Shown: positions 32,780-41,629 of the stretch, in pieces
Position numbering within the stretch: position 1 is the stretch's first letter
How the letters are laid out: the number at the start of each line of letters is the position of its first letter
Assembly: GCF_900100605.1 (NCBI RefSeq)
Contig: NZ_FNCN01000024.1
Span: 1 to 64,000 of the forward strand
Length of the DNA stretch: 64,000 bases
From: Sinosporangium album
GTDB taxonomy: Bacteria > Actinomycetota > Actinomycetes > Streptosporangiales > Streptosporangiaceae
Direction: 5' to 3'
Program-made: the position numbers and the translations under genes
The notes under the pieces: model-generated
Told to the model about the DNA's origin: nothing
The model's database searches: none
The model's input: only the letters and a program-made list of their open reading frames with translations

Positions 32780-33715
32780 GTGAACCACGACCAGATGAAC
32801 GACGACACCGGCGCTTACCTCAGCGAGAACCGCAACTGGGGCCGGTGGGGACCTGACGACGAACGCGGAACCATCAATCTGGTCACTCCAGAGCGGATCG
32901 TCGCCGCCGCGGGCATGGCGAGATCGGGTCGCAAGGTTTCTCTCAGCCGGCCGTTCCCGACCGATGCCGGCCCGCACAACCCCCAGCCGGCGCTGCAGTA
33001 CTGGAACCGCACCGACATCCACCACGGCGGCGGGCACGCCGGCGACTGGATCGGCGTCTACGCCCATGGTGTCCAGGTCACCCACCTCGACGCGCTGTGC
33101 CATGTCTGGGACGCGGACGGTATCTACAACGGCCGAGGGCCGGACGTGCTCGGATTCCGGGGGACGACCTTCGGCGGGATCGAGGCGTGGCGAGACGGCA
33201 TTTTCACCCGAGGCGTCATGCTCGACGTGCCGAGGCACCGCGGAGTTGAATTCGTCGAATACGACGAGCCGGTGCACGGCGCCGAGCTTGAAGAGATCCT
33301 GGAAAAGAGGGGGATCGAGCTCCAGCCGGGTGACGCGGTGTGCGTTTACAGCGGTCGCGAGAAGTGGCAGGCCGCCAATCCCGACAAGCCCTATGGCCGG
33401 TGGGTCGGGCCGAGCGGGCGCCATGAATACCCGGGGCTGCACGGCTCCTGCAACCGCTTCCTGCGTGAACACGATGTCAGTCTGCTGGTGTGGGACATGC
33501 TCGACCGGCAACCGGACGCCTATCAGTCGGGTATCCCGTTCACGGTTCATGGAGCGATCCACGCTTTCGGGCTGGCCGTTCTCGACAACGCGCTGCTTGA
33601 GCCGCTCGCCGACGCCTGCCTGGAGGAGGGCCGGGACGACTTCCTGCTGCTTGCTGTGCCGCTCTTCCTGCCAGGAGGAACGGGTTCGCCGGTCAATCCG
33701 ATCGCAGTGTTCTGA
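32780..33715 (+). CDS. Cyclase/kynurenine-formamidase-like hydrolase
   Basis: The protein is 311 residues from GTG 32780, with ggaag upstream. The PF04199 metal motif appears as GVQVTHLDALCHVWDADGIY (normally H-x-G-T-H-x-D-x-P-x-H). The HLDALCH core is kept. The preceding region has DIHHGGGHAGDWIGVYAHG, and MLDVPRHRGVEFV and LQPGDAVCVYSGREKW fit the family. These enzymes hydrolyse formamides, cyclic amides or lactone-type compounds using a divalent metal. Its position between the importer and the ThDP enzyme suggests an early hydrolysis step on the imported substrate. Confidence 0.85.
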   Translation: MNHDQMNDDTGAYLSENRNWGRWGPDDERGTINLVTPERIVAAAGMARSGRKVSLSRPFPTDAGPHNPQPALQYWNRTDIHHGGGHAGDWIGVYAHGVQVTHLDALCHVWDADGIYNGRGPDVLGFRGTTFGGIEAWRDGIFTRGVMLDVPRHRGVEFVEYDEPVHGAELEEILEKRGIELQPGDAVCVYSGREKWQAANPDKPYGRWVGPSGRHEYPGLHGSCNRFLREHDVSLLVWDMLDRQPDAYQSGIPFTVHGAIHAFGLAVLDNALLEPLADACLEEGRDDFLLLAVPLFLPGGTGSPVNPIAVF

Positions 33716-33733
33716 GAGTCTGGTAGACGAGAA

Positions 33734-35428
33734 ATGAAGGGTTTCCAGGCCGCGGCACGCGGTATCGCCGCCACGGGCGTCACCCACGTATTCGGTCTCC
33801 TGGGCGACGGAAATCTGACGATGATCACGCACCTGGCCGCGACGTCCGGGATCGAATTCGTCCGGGCCCGCCATGAGTCCGGAGCGGTCACGATGGCGTC
33901 GGGATTTCAGCGCGCGAGCGGCCGACGGGCGATCGCGAGCGTGACCCAGGGCCCCGGCCTGACCAACGCGCTCACCGCCCTCACCGCGGCGGTCCGCGAC
34001 CGTGTGCCCCTGCTGCTCGTGGTCGGCGACGTCGCTCCGAACGATCTCTACCACCTACAGCGCAGCGATCATGCTGCGATAGCCGCTCTCGCCGGCGCCG
34101 GCTTCGTGGAATCTCGCGAACCATCTCAGATCGAGGCCGATATCGCGGCCACGATGGCGGTCGCCGAACGCGAGCAACGGCCGTATGTGCTCAACATTCC
34201 CGAAACGCTTTTGACCGCTGACGCCGACGGCACCGACGAGGGTACGGCACCGCCACAGCTCACGCGCGAACCCGATGTCGAGCCCGATGTCGAGCCCGAT
34301 GTCGAGCCCGATGTCGAGCGTGTCCGCGTGCGGGAACCGGACGACATCGAGCGGGTCGCCGAGCTCCTGACGTCAGCAAGGCGTCCGGTGCTGCTCGCGG
34401 GCTTGGGCGCGGCGAAGGCCGCGGCCGGCCCAGCGCTTCGCGAGCTGGGACGAAGGACGGGCGCCCTGTTGGCGACCACCTTGATGGCGCATGGCCTGTT
34501 CGCCGATGATCCGTGGTCTGTGGGCGTGTCCGGGGGATTCTCGACGCCTCAGGCCATGGACCTGCTTGCCGACGCGGACCTGGTGGTGAGCTTCGGCGCG
34601 CGTTTGAACGCGCTGACCACAGCAGGTGGGCGTCTTTACCGGTCCGCCTCGATCGTCCAGGTGGACCTGGATGAGGCCGCTCTGGGGGAGCGCGTGAGTC
34701 CCACCGTGACCCTGGCGGGGGACGCCCGCCGTGTCGCGCAGGAGCTCGTCAGCGCGCTCGAAGCACGGGACACGCCGGTCCACGTCGGCTACCGCTCGGA
34801 CAGGGTGCGACGGTTGCTGGACGACTGGGATCCGGAGCGATGGCCGACCGGCGACGCGGTCGGCGAGACGATCGACCCGAGGACCTTCTCCGCCGTGCTC
34901 AGCCGGACGCTACCTCGCGAACGCACGATCGTTGTGGACACCGGTCACTTCATGCAATTTCCAAGCACACACCTGCTCCCCCCGGATGAGCGTGGTTTCC
35001 TGCTCTCCGTTGGGTTCGGGAGCTTGGGCCTGTCTTTGGGCACTGCCATCGGCGCGGCCGTCGGCCGTCCTGACCGTGTCACGATCGCGACCATGGGGGA
35101 CGGTGGCTTCCTGATGGCGCTCGCCGAACTTGAGACGGTCGCCAGGCTCGCACCGCGCCTGGTCATCGCCGTCTTCAACGATGCGGCTTACGGTGCGGAG
35201 GTCCATCACCTTCGGGCCAAGCAGATGCCCGATGAGATCGCGTTCTTTCCGTCTGTGGACATCGCGGCCGTTGCCGCTTCGATGGGCATCGCCAGCCGGG
35301 TGGTTCGTACGGCAGGCGACGTGGAGTCCTTGAACGCGAAGGACTTCGACCGTCCGTTGCTCCTCGACGCCAGGGTCGACCCGGGCGCCGTCGCGCCGTA
35401 CTTCGCCCGCAAATACCCGACCGGGTAG
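33734..35428 (+). CDS. ThDP-dependent enzyme (benzoylformate decarboxylase/ALS-like)
   Basis: The protein is 564 residues with three domains: the Pyr domain (1 to about 165) with the catalytic Glu48 in RARHESGAVTMA, a central domain (about 205-330; RPVLLAGLGAAKAA), and the PP domain with the ThDP/Mg motif TMGDGGFLMALAELETVARL followed by FNDAAYGAE. The family includes acetolactate synthase, benzoylformate and phenylpyruvate decarboxylases and 2-hydroxyacyl-CoA lyase. The exact reaction cannot be read off. Between domains 1 and 2 is a perfect four-times repeat of EPDV encoded by a 12-bp tandem repeat (34270-34319). It is the last gene of the operon. Confidence 0.87.
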   Translation: MKGFQAAARGIAATGVTHVFGLLGDGNLTMITHLAATSGIEFVRARHESGAVTMASGFQRASGRRAIASVTQGPGLTNALTALTAAVRDRVPLLLVVGDVAPNDLYHLQRSDHAAIAALAGAGFVESREPSQIEADIAATMAVAEREQRPYVLNIPETLLTADADGTDEGTAPPQLTREPDVEPDVEPDVEPDVERVRVREPDDIERVAELLTSARRPVLLAGLGAAKAAAGPALRELGRRTGALLATTLMAHGLFADDPWSVGVSGGFSTPQAMDLLADADLVVSFGARLNALTTAGGRLYRSASIVQVDLDEAALGERVSPTVTLAGDARRVAQELVSALEARDTPVHVGYRSDRVRRLLDDWDPERWPTGDAVGETIDPRTFSAVLSRTLPRERTIVVDTGHFMQFPSTHLLPPDERGFLLSVGFGSLGLSLGTAIGAAVGRPDRVTIATMGDGGFLMALAELETVARLAPRLVIAVFNDAAYGAEVHHLRAKQMPDEIAFFPSVDIAAVAASMGIASRVVRTAGDVESLNAKDFDRPLLLDARVDPGAVAPYFARKYPTG

Positions 35429-35448
35429 TGCCGGGTAGTGCCGGGTAA

Positions 35449-35476
35449 TGAGGGGGACCCGAACGGGTTCCCCTCA
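35449..35476. terminator. Bidirectional terminator between convergent genes
   Basis: TGAGGGGgACCCG and CGGGTTCCCCTCA form a strong hairpin with a 2-3-nt loop between the ThDP gene and the convergent GntR gene. The right arm overlaps the GntR stop codon. Three copies of ccgggtagtg or ccgggtaatg precede it (35421-35450). Confidence 0.8.
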
Positions 35477-36163
35477 TTCGGATTTCGTGGCGAGTTCTTG
35501 GGTCAGTTCAATCGTTTTCGCGAGATGCGCATCGTTCAGCTGCACCAGCAGATCGGCGTCGTTGGCGAGGGCCGCGTCGAGCATGCGCTTGTGCTCTTCG
35601 AGGAGCGCGTCGGAGGCTCCGCGGTAACGCAGGGTTCCCAGGCGGTAGCGAATCGAGTTGTCCATGAGCAGTTCGATCACATGCGTCAACCAGTGGGATC
35701 GCGCGCCACTGATAAGCGCGAGGTGGAACTCGCGGTGCGCCTGGTCGAAGCTGTCCAGCTTCTCGGCATTGGAGAACATGTCTTCGTGGAGATTCTCCGC
35801 GAGGGCGGTATAGGCGTCCTGCGCCCGTTGCTGCCAGCCCGGCGGTCCGGTCGCGATAGAGCGCCGAAGGGCATCGCCCTCAAGGCTGGCGCGTAGGGTG
35901 AAAAGATCTTTGCAGTCCTCGGGCGAAATGGCGGTGACGTGAGCGCCCTTTTGGTCCACGAGTTCGATGAGCCCTGTCGCGGCGAGGCGCTGGAATGCCT
36001 CGCGCATCGGCGTCTGGCTGATCCCCCATGCCTCTCCCAAGACGGCGGGAACAAGCCGCTGGCCGGGGCGTAGTTCGCCACTCAGAATCGAGGTCTTTAG
36101 TCGCTCTACGGCGAGATCGCTGCGCGATCGGATCGCCATCGCGCGCGGCTGAACGGTTGCCAT
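35474..36163 (-). CDS. GntR-family regulator, FCD type
   Basis: The protein is 229 residues. The winged helix spans about residues 15-80 (AVERLKTSILSGELRPGQRL; WGISQTPMREAFQRLAATGL). The FCD helical domain (90-220) has the metal-type residues: the Asp in LFTLRASLEGDALRR, the first His in SFDQAHREFHLALISGA, and later LLEEHKRMLDAALANDADLL. FadR/VanR-like FCD regulators sense small organic acids. Operator site 5 is 38 bp upstream of its start. Five similar sites precede the other catabolic units, so it is the best candidate for the island-wide regulator and probably represses itself. Confidence 0.9.
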   Translation of the reverse strand: MATVQPRAMAIRSRSDLAVERLKTSILSGELRPGQRLVPAVLGEAWGISQTPMREAFQRLAATGLIELVDQKGAHVTAISPEDCKDLFTLRASLEGDALRRSIATGPPGWQQRAQDAYTALAENLHEDMFSNAEKLDSFDQAHREFHLALISGARSHWLTHVIELLMDNSIRYRLGTLRYRGASDALLEEHKRMLDAALANDADLLVQLNDAHLAKTIELTQELATKSE

Positions 36164-36200
36164 CGGCCGGCTTCCCTCTCTCTGCTCGCTACTCTACTTA

Positions 36201-36213
36201 CTATAGCCCATAG
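36201..36213. promoter_or_regulatory. Operator site 5 (CTATAGCCCATAG)
   Basis: Close match to CTATAnTCnATAG with perfect CTAT/ATAG arms. It lies upstream of the FCD-type GntR gene within an AT-rich patch (actctacttactatag). Confidence 0.65.
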
Positions 36214-37021
36214 GATCCGGGGTCGCCGGTGCGAGAAGTTCTCCGTGTCATTAAATCTCGGCGACGGTCGCCCGGAGGCTGAGCTGCGATTACGGGTTCA
36301 CGGTCACAGGGTTGGGTGTATCGGTGACGGTGAGTGCGCGGGGCCGGCGGTGTGCTCAGGGGCCGTGTCTCGTAGCCGCGCGATGATCCACGATGCGCGT
36401 GGCCGGAGTTCGCATACAAGATCACCTTCACGAGTTCGTGAAGGTCGCGTTGAATCTGCGTAATGCGCCCAACCCTACCGCTCCGACCATGGCCGCGTCG
36501 GAAAAGAGGTGAACAACGTCGAACAACGTCGAGGGGCCTTAAGTGGGCCGGTGCCATACGGCCGACAAGTGCAGTCCACAAGTACGATCGGCAACTTCGG
36601 CCTGCAACTTCGGCCGGTAAGTGCGGCCGGTAAGTGCGGCACTCAGTCCGGCTGGCAGGTACGGCCGACAAGTTCGGCCCGCCGGTACGGCCGGCCAAAA
36701 TGGCCGGCGGAAGTGTGGCCGCTGTGCGCCGCCAAGCCCGGAGGCGCCATGCGTGGAATGTCGACTCTGATGCCGCTCACCCATGTGCAGGCTTATCCAT
36801 AAAACGGATAAGTCGCTCATTCTCGGCGAAACATCACCACAAGTCCTCGGCTGTCTGCCGAGCCGGACGCGAGGGCATTGCCATGGCGTGTCTAAGCTCG
36901 ACCGCCCCGAAGGGCGGTCGCCGTGAATCTCCCGTCTCCGCCACCGTCGGCGGCCTGCGGGAGAAGCGTCAACTCACCTCCATTGCACTCATTCCTCTGG
37001 AATGCATAACATTCAGCTCAT
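36214..37021. other. Intergenic about 0.8 kb with repeats and a hairpin
   Basis: No gene is supported. It holds a degenerate minisatellite (36550-36725) and the hairpin GACCGCCC-CGAA-GGGCGGTC (36900-36919), which faces the end of the MaoC gene and could help terminate it. Confidence 0.55.
36550..36725. repeat. Degenerate tandem repeat (aagtgcggccggt-like)
   Basis: About a dozen imperfect units of 12-15 bp built from variants of aagt(g/t)cggccggt and gtacggccgaca. All short frames crossing it give repetitive peptides such as KFGPPVRP, so the open frames there are a by-product of the repeat. The unit lengths vary and there are no regular spacers, so it is not a CRISPR array. Confidence 0.75.
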
Positions 37022-38047
37022 TCACGCAAAAACCCCGACAAAACGCCAGTCGAGGACGTCTCGCGCCGAGCTCTCACCCACGGCAACGGCCTGGACTCTG
37101 CTGCGCAAGTGCGCCAGCCCCCCGCCGCCGGGCAATTCCTCAAGCCGCTGCACCTGCAGCGTGCTGTACAGCGTGTCGCCTTCGTGGACCGGGCCGGTGT
37201 GTTGGCATTCCTGCCAGCCTGCCACCGTCACCAGGTTGGGCAGTGCCCGGGTGGCCTGAGCCAGCGCGAGCCCGATGGTGTGGCCTCCATAGACGAGTCG
37301 GCCGGTCGGCCCGGCCGCCGCCGCGTCGTGGTGGACGGCCGCGATGTTCAGGGTCAGCCGTGCCAGTTCGGGTGCGCTGGAGACCACGTCACCGCCGGTG
37401 ATCCGCCACTCCTGGCCTACGTGCAGGTCGCGGAAGTGCGGGCCGGGCGCGGCCTGGCGGAAGCGATCGAGATCGAAGCCCGCGACCGCCGCCGCGTATG
37501 CCGCGTCGGTGGCGTCGGCGCCGACCGTGTCGAGGTCATCGGTGCGGGCCGCGGCGGCCTGCGCCGTACGGGCCGGCAGCATCGCGCAGCGCACGAAGTC
37601 GAGCACGGCCCGGCCGTGCTGGTCGACGCAGTGCATCCGCAGCGCGGCCATGCCGCTGGGGGCGCGGCCGGGTTTGGGCCGGTTTCCCCGCAAGCCCACC
37701 ACTTCGGTGACCGTACGCAAGGTGTCACCGATGGCCGGAGCCCGGTGCAGGACCAGGCCGCGGTAGAACAGGTTGGCGACCACCTGCCGGGTCACCACGG
37801 TGGACTGGCCGATCGCGGTGTTCCAGACCAACGCGGGTGAGGCCAGGGACGGCTGCCCGCAGACCTCAGCGGCGAGCGTGTCGTCCAGAGGCAGCCGCAG
37901 CCGCTCACCCAGAATCGCCTGATGGGCGGCGGCCAGGCCGCTGGTCAACGTCATGGCGGGCGCCGTACTGAACACGTCGCCGACGGACAGGTCATCGAAG
38001 AACGGACCGTCCACCACCGTCGGGGCCTGTGGGGTCTGTGCGGTCAT
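37022..38047 (-). CDS. Double MaoC-domain hydratase (mesaconyl/itaconyl-CoA hydratase-like)
   Basis: The protein is 341 residues with two hot-dog folds. The N-terminal one (about 10-150) has FFDDLSVGDVFST, NLFYRGLVLHRAPAIGDTLR and TVTEVVGLRGNRP. The C-terminal one (about 200-335) has PHFRDLHVGQEWRIT, VHHDAAAAGPTGRLVYGGHT with a typical catalytic Asp/His arrangement, and HTGPVHEGDTLYSTLQVQ. This two-domain layout is that of mesaconyl-C1-CoA hydratase and related itaconyl-CoA hydratases. It overlaps the lyase gene by 4 bp, so hydration and C-C cleavage are probably consecutive steps. Confidence 0.8.
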   Translation of the reverse strand: MTAQTPQAPTVVDGPFFDDLSVGDVFSTAPAMTLTSGLAAAHQAILGERLRLPLDDTLAAEVCGQPSLASPALVWNTAIGQSTVVTRQVVANLFYRGLVLHRAPAIGDTLRTVTEVVGLRGNRPKPGRAPSGMAALRMHCVDQHGRAVLDFVRCAMLPARTAQAAAARTDDLDTVGADATDAAYAAAVAGFDLDRFRQAAPGPHFRDLHVGQEWRITGGDVVSSAPELARLTLNIAAVHHDAAAAGPTGRLVYGGHTIGLALAQATRALPNLVTVAGWQECQHTGPVHEGDTLYSTLQVQRLEELPGGGGLAHLRSRVQAVAVGESSARDVLDWRFVGVFA

Positions 38048-38913
38048 GATGCGGCTCCAGCCTGTGCGAGCACCCGGCGGGCGGCGACGGCGACGGCCTC
38101 GTCGACCATGCGGCCGTCGAGGCTGACCGCGCCCTTCCCTGCGAGTTCAGCCTGTTCCAGCGCGTGCAGGATGCGGCCGGCCTCCTCGATCTCGTCGGCG
38201 GTAGGCGCGAACGCGGCGTTGACGGTGGCGATCTGCCGGGGGTGGATCACCCATTTCCCATCGAAACCCAGCTCGCGGGACTCTGCGACCACCGCGCGGA
38301 AGTCATCGTCGTCGGCCACGCCCAGGAACGGGCCGTCGATGGCCGCGAGCCCGTGGGTGCGGGCCGCGACCAGCAGCACATCGCGGGCATATCCCCACGC
38401 CTGCGCGCGGCGGCCCAGTGATGCGGCCAGGTCGGCGTAGCCCAGGATCAGCGCCCGCAGTCGCCGGCTGCTCCCGGCGATGTGGCTTACCCGCTCCAGT
38501 CCGGCCGCGGACTCGATCAGCGCCTGCACCCCCAGGGGTTCCCGGCGGTCGGCCGCGGCTTCCATCCCGTCCAGCAGGCGGTCGAGGAACGCGAGGTCAC
38601 CCGCGTCTTCGACTTTGGGCACCACCACGGTGGACAGCACCGCGCCCGCGGCCACGCACATCTCCAGGTCGCGGTGGCACCACGGGCTGCGCGGCGGGTT
38701 GATCCGTACGGTGACCGCACCGCCTGTCCAGGTCGCCAGTGTGCGAGCGACAAGATCGCGGGCGCGGTCTTTGTCGGCGGCGGGCACCGCGTCCTCCAGG
38801 TCGATGACCACTTCGTCGGCACCCGCGTCAGCGGCCCGAGCCAGCTTGCGGATCTCGCCGCCTGGCACCGCCAGGCACGATCGTCGCCGGGTCGCGATGT
38901 TCTCAGGCTCCAC
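38044..38913 (-). CDS. CitE-like acyl-CoA lyase (citramalyl/malyl-CoA type)
   Basis: The protein is 289 residues from the GTG at 38913, chosen because ggaggt stands 5 bp upstream and the conserved domain starts at once (RRSCLAVPGGEIRKLARAAD). HpcH/HpaI/CitE landmarks are ADEVVIDLEDAVP (metal-site acidic residues), VTVRINPPRSPW (substrate Arg), LGVQALIESAAGL with the metal Glu, ILGYADLAASLGRR with the metal Asp, and GFDGKWVIHPRQIATVN. Together with the MaoC hydratase this could cleave citramalyl-CoA to acetyl-CoA and pyruvate, or a methylmalyl-CoA. A 12-bp site identical in inverse orientation to one at 39042 is 18 bp upstream. Confidence 0.87.
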   Translation of the reverse strand: MEPENIATRRRSCLAVPGGEIRKLARAADAGADEVVIDLEDAVPAADKDRARDLVARTLATWTGGAVTVRINPPRSPWCHRDLEMCVAAGAVLSTVVVPKVEDAGDLAFLDRLLDGMEAAADRREPLGVQALIESAAGLERVSHIAGSSRRLRALILGYADLAASLGRRAQAWGYARDVLLVAARTHGLAAIDGPFLGVADDDDFRAVVAESRELGFDGKWVIHPRQIATVNAAFAPTADEIEEAGRILHALEQAELAGKGAVSLDGRMVDEAVAVAARRVLAQAGAAS

Positions 38914-38930
38914 GCCATACCTCCGACAGA

Positions 38931-39053
38931 TTTGTACGGCCAAAGACCATGCCATGTTACATATGGGCTTCTTGGTGTCAATCACCCCTCTCGGCAACGT
39001 GAGTCGATGGCTGTTGACATGCGACATTTACCCAAACACAATGGCCGTACAAA
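38931..39053. promoter_or_regulatory. Paired inverted 12-bp sites in divergent promoter
   Basis: TTTGTACGGCCA (38931-38942) and its exact reverse complement TGGCCGTACAAA (39042-39053) lie 99 bp apart, one just before each of the divergent lyase and MmgE/PrpD starts. The core GTAC/GGCC is itself partly palindromic. They are probably operators of the HutC-type GntR encoded at 42780. Confidence 0.75.
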
Positions 39054-39066
39054 TGAGGAGGTTGTG

Positions 39067-40422
39067 GTGACAGATGGAGCAGGTGGCCTTCCGAAGGTGG
39101 TGTTCACCGGCGACGAGGCCGCGTCGAGCACTGGTGAAGCGGTTCAGATGCGGGATTCGTCCATCGGCGGGCTGCTCGCGGAGCCGGCGGGCATGACCGC
39201 CGCCACCGAAGGCACCGCCAACCGGCTCGCCGCCTGGGCGTTCAGACTCACCCCCAGCCCCGACGATCTCGCGCTGGCCGGACGAGCACTGGCCGACACC
39301 CTCGCGGTCACCCTCGCCGCCCGCACCGACCCCATCCGCGCCGTTCTCGCCGGCGAACCCGAGGCTCTGCAGTGGGCGGCGCTCGGACACGTCCTCGACT
39401 TCGACGACCTGCACATGCCCTCCACCACCCACATCAGCGTGGTCTGCGTGCCCACGGTGCTGGCCTGCGGCGGTGACGCCCGCGCCTACCTCGCCGGCGC
39501 CGGAGTGATGGCCAGGCTCGGCACCGCCCTGGGCTGGCCGCACTACACCGCGGGCTGGCACGCCACCTGCACCGCCGGCGCACAGGCGGCGGCGGTCGCG
39601 GCCGGCGTCGCGCTGCGCCTGTCCGAAACGGAGCTGGCCACGGCGATCGCGCTGGCATTGCCCGCGGCCGGGGGCGTGCAGCGCGCGTTCGGCGCCCACG
39701 CGAAGTCGCTACAGGTTGGTTTCGCCGCCCATGCCGGCATCCGTGCCGCGCGGCTCGCCGCCGCCGGCGCCACCGCGGACCCCCTCGCCGTCGACCAGTG
39801 GCTGCGTTTGGTCGGCGGCGATCCGGAGCGGCTCGACACCGGCGGCCCGGCCGTACCGGACGGTTTGGCCATCAAGATCTTCCCGTGCTGCTACGCGATG
39901 CAGCGCCCCATCGCCGCGATACAGGACCTCGTCGGCGACGGGCTGGCGGTGGAGCGGATCACCCGCATCCGGGTGTCCACCCCGAAGGCGACCATCGCCC
40001 CCCTTATCCACGACCGGCCGACCACCGGGCTGCAGGCGAAGTTCAGCCTGCCGTACGCGATCGCCGCGGCTCTGCTCGACGGGCATCCCGGTTTCGCGAG
40101 CTTCACCGACGCCGCGGTGCAGCGCCCGGCCGCACGCCGCCTGGTCGACATGGTCGAGGTCTCCGCCCTGCCCGGCGGCGACGGACTGCTCGCCGGTGAG
40201 GTGCACATCGAGGTCGACCTCGACGACGGCACCAGCCGTACGGTGACCCTGGACCAGCCGCCCGGCGCGCCGGCCCGGCCCCCCACGGCGGAGCAATTGG
40301 CCGCGAAGCTCGCCGACTGCGCGCCGGACGCACACCACCAGCTGACCGACCTGACCTGGGAGGCGGCGCGGGAGCTGCTGCGTACCGCGGTGCCCACCCA
40401 CGCCTCGAACAGGATGGATTGA
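39067..40422 (+). CDS. MmgE/PrpD-family protein
   Basis: The protein is 451 residues from GTG 39067, with aggagg upstream (GTG 39064 is the alternative). Family parts are FDDLHMPSTTHISVVCVPTV, GVMARLGTALGWPHYTAGWH, TCTAGAQAAAVAAGVALRLS and AFGAHAKSLQVGFAAHAGIR. Later come KIFPCCYAMQRPIAAI and the C-terminal lid region (HDRPTTGLQAKFSLPYAIAA). The family includes 2-methylcitrate dehydratase and cis-aconitate decarboxylase. Next to itaconyl-CoA-type enzymes a decarboxylase or hydratase of a tricarboxylate is attractive but unproven. It starts a plus-strand operon ending with a GntR gene. Confidence 0.85.
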   Translation: MTDGAGGLPKVVFTGDEAASSTGEAVQMRDSSIGGLLAEPAGMTAATEGTANRLAAWAFRLTPSPDDLALAGRALADTLAVTLAARTDPIRAVLAGEPEALQWAALGHVLDFDDLHMPSTTHISVVCVPTVLACGGDARAYLAGAGVMARLGTALGWPHYTAGWHATCTAGAQAAAVAAGVALRLSETELATAIALALPAAGGVQRAFGAHAKSLQVGFAAHAGIRAARLAAAGATADPLAVDQWLRLVGGDPERLDTGGPAVPDGLAIKIFPCCYAMQRPIAAIQDLVGDGLAVERITRIRVSTPKATIAPLIHDRPTTGLQAKFSLPYAIAAALLDGHPGFASFTDAAVQRPAARRLVDMVEVSALPGGDGLLAGEVHIEVDLDDGTSRTVTLDQPPGAPARPPTAEQLAAKLADCAPDAHHQLTDLTWEAARELLRTAVPTHASNRMD

Positions 40423-40425
40423 CCC

Positions 40426-41604
40426 ATGCGCCCCCTCGACGGGATCACCGTAGTCAGCCTCGAACAGGCTGTGGCCGCCCCCTTCGCCACCCGTCAGCTT
40501 GCCGACCTCGGCGCCCGCGTCATCAAGATCGAACGCCCGGGTAGCGGCGACTTCGCCCGCGCCTACGACAAGACCGTGCACGGCCAGGGCAGCTACTTCG
40601 TTTGGCTCAACCGCACCAAGGAGTCGGTCACCCTCGACCTGAAGACCGAAGCCGGCCAGCGCATCCTGCACGAGCTGCTCGCCGACGCGGACGTGTTCGT
40701 CCAGAACCTCGCCCCCGGCGCGACCCGCCGCCAGGGACTCGACGCCGAAACGCTGGCCGCCCGCTACCCCCAGCTGATCGTCTGCGACATCACGGGGTTC
40801 GGCTCCACCGGGCCATGGGCTGACCGCAAGGCATATGACCTGCTGGTGCAGTTTGAGACCGGATTGGTGTCGATCACCGGAACCCCGGACGAGGTGGCGA
40901 AAGTCGGCATCTCAGTGGCTGACATCTCCGCCGGGATGAACACCTACAGCGGCATCCTCACCGCCCTCTACACCCGTGCCACCACCGGCAAGGCACCCGC
41001 CATCGAAGTGTCGCTGTTCGAGTCCCTCGCCGAGTGGATGGGGCAGCCCGCGTACTACACCCAGTACGGCGGCAGCCAGCCGCTGCGCGCCGGCGCCGCA
41101 CACGCCACCATCGCCCCTTACGGCCCTTACCCGATCGGCGACGGCGGCACCGTTCTGCTGTCCATCCAGCATGACCGTGAATGGCGGGCGTTCTGCGGCA
41201 CCGTCCTTGGCGACCCCGAACTGGCCGACGACGACCGCTTCGCCAACAACGCCGTCCGGGTCATCAACCGGGACGCCCTCGACAAGGTCATCGTCGCGCG
41301 GCTGGCGGAGCTGGACACCGCCACCACACGCGCGTTGCTGGACTCCGCCGGCATCGCCAACGCGAAACTCAACACCGTCGCTGAGTTCCTCGCCCACCCG
41401 GTGCTGGCCGGCCGCGACCGCTGGCGCACCATCGCCCAGCCCCGCGGCGACATCCAGGCGCTGCTGCCGCCCGCCACTCTGGCTGGCGTCGACATCGCGA
41501 TGGGGCCGGTTCCCGATCTCGGCGAGCACACCGACGCGGTGCTGGCCGGACTCGGATACGACGACCAGAACATCGCGGCCCTGCGCGCCGACGGTGTCAT
41601 CTGA
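40426..41604 (+). CDS. Family III CoA transferase (CaiB/BaiF)
   Basis: The protein is 392 residues, starting 3 bp after the MmgE/PrpD gene. It shows GITVVSLEQAVAAPFATRQL, RVIKIERPGSGDFAR, DLKTEAGQRILHELLADADV, FGSTGPWADRKAYDLLVQFE with the catalytic Asp138, and FESLAEWMGQPAYY. The family moves CoA between carboxylic acids, typically from succinyl-CoA. In this operon it would activate the dicarboxylate handled by the MaoC hydratase and the CitE-like lyase, as itaconate CoA transferase does in known itaconate degradation. Confidence 0.9.
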   Translation: MRPLDGITVVSLEQAVAAPFATRQLADLGARVIKIERPGSGDFARAYDKTVHGQGSYFVWLNRTKESVTLDLKTEAGQRILHELLADADVFVQNLAPGATRRQGLDAETLAARYPQLIVCDITGFGSTGPWADRKAYDLLVQFETGLVSITGTPDEVAKVGISVADISAGMNTYSGILTALYTRATTGKAPAIEVSLFESLAEWMGQPAYYTQYGGSQPLRAGAAHATIAPYGPYPIGDGGTVLLSIQHDREWRAFCGTVLGDPELADDDRFANNAVRVINRDALDKVIVARLAELDTATTRALLDSAGIANAKLNTVAEFLAHPVLAGRDRWRTIAQPRGDIQALLPPATLAGVDIAMGPVPDLGEHTDAVLAGLGYDDQNIAALRADGVI

Positions 41605-41629
41605 GCTGAATTTCAAAGGAGAACCGAGC

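Noticed and set aside
36201-36698. 165-residue minus-strand ORF upstream of the GntR gene
   Set aside because: It covers the minisatellite and the operator region and has no recognisable domain.
36550-36725. CRISPR-like array or a coding region with repeats
   Set aside because: Units vary in length and sequence, there are no regular spacers, and frames through it have no domain or start signals.
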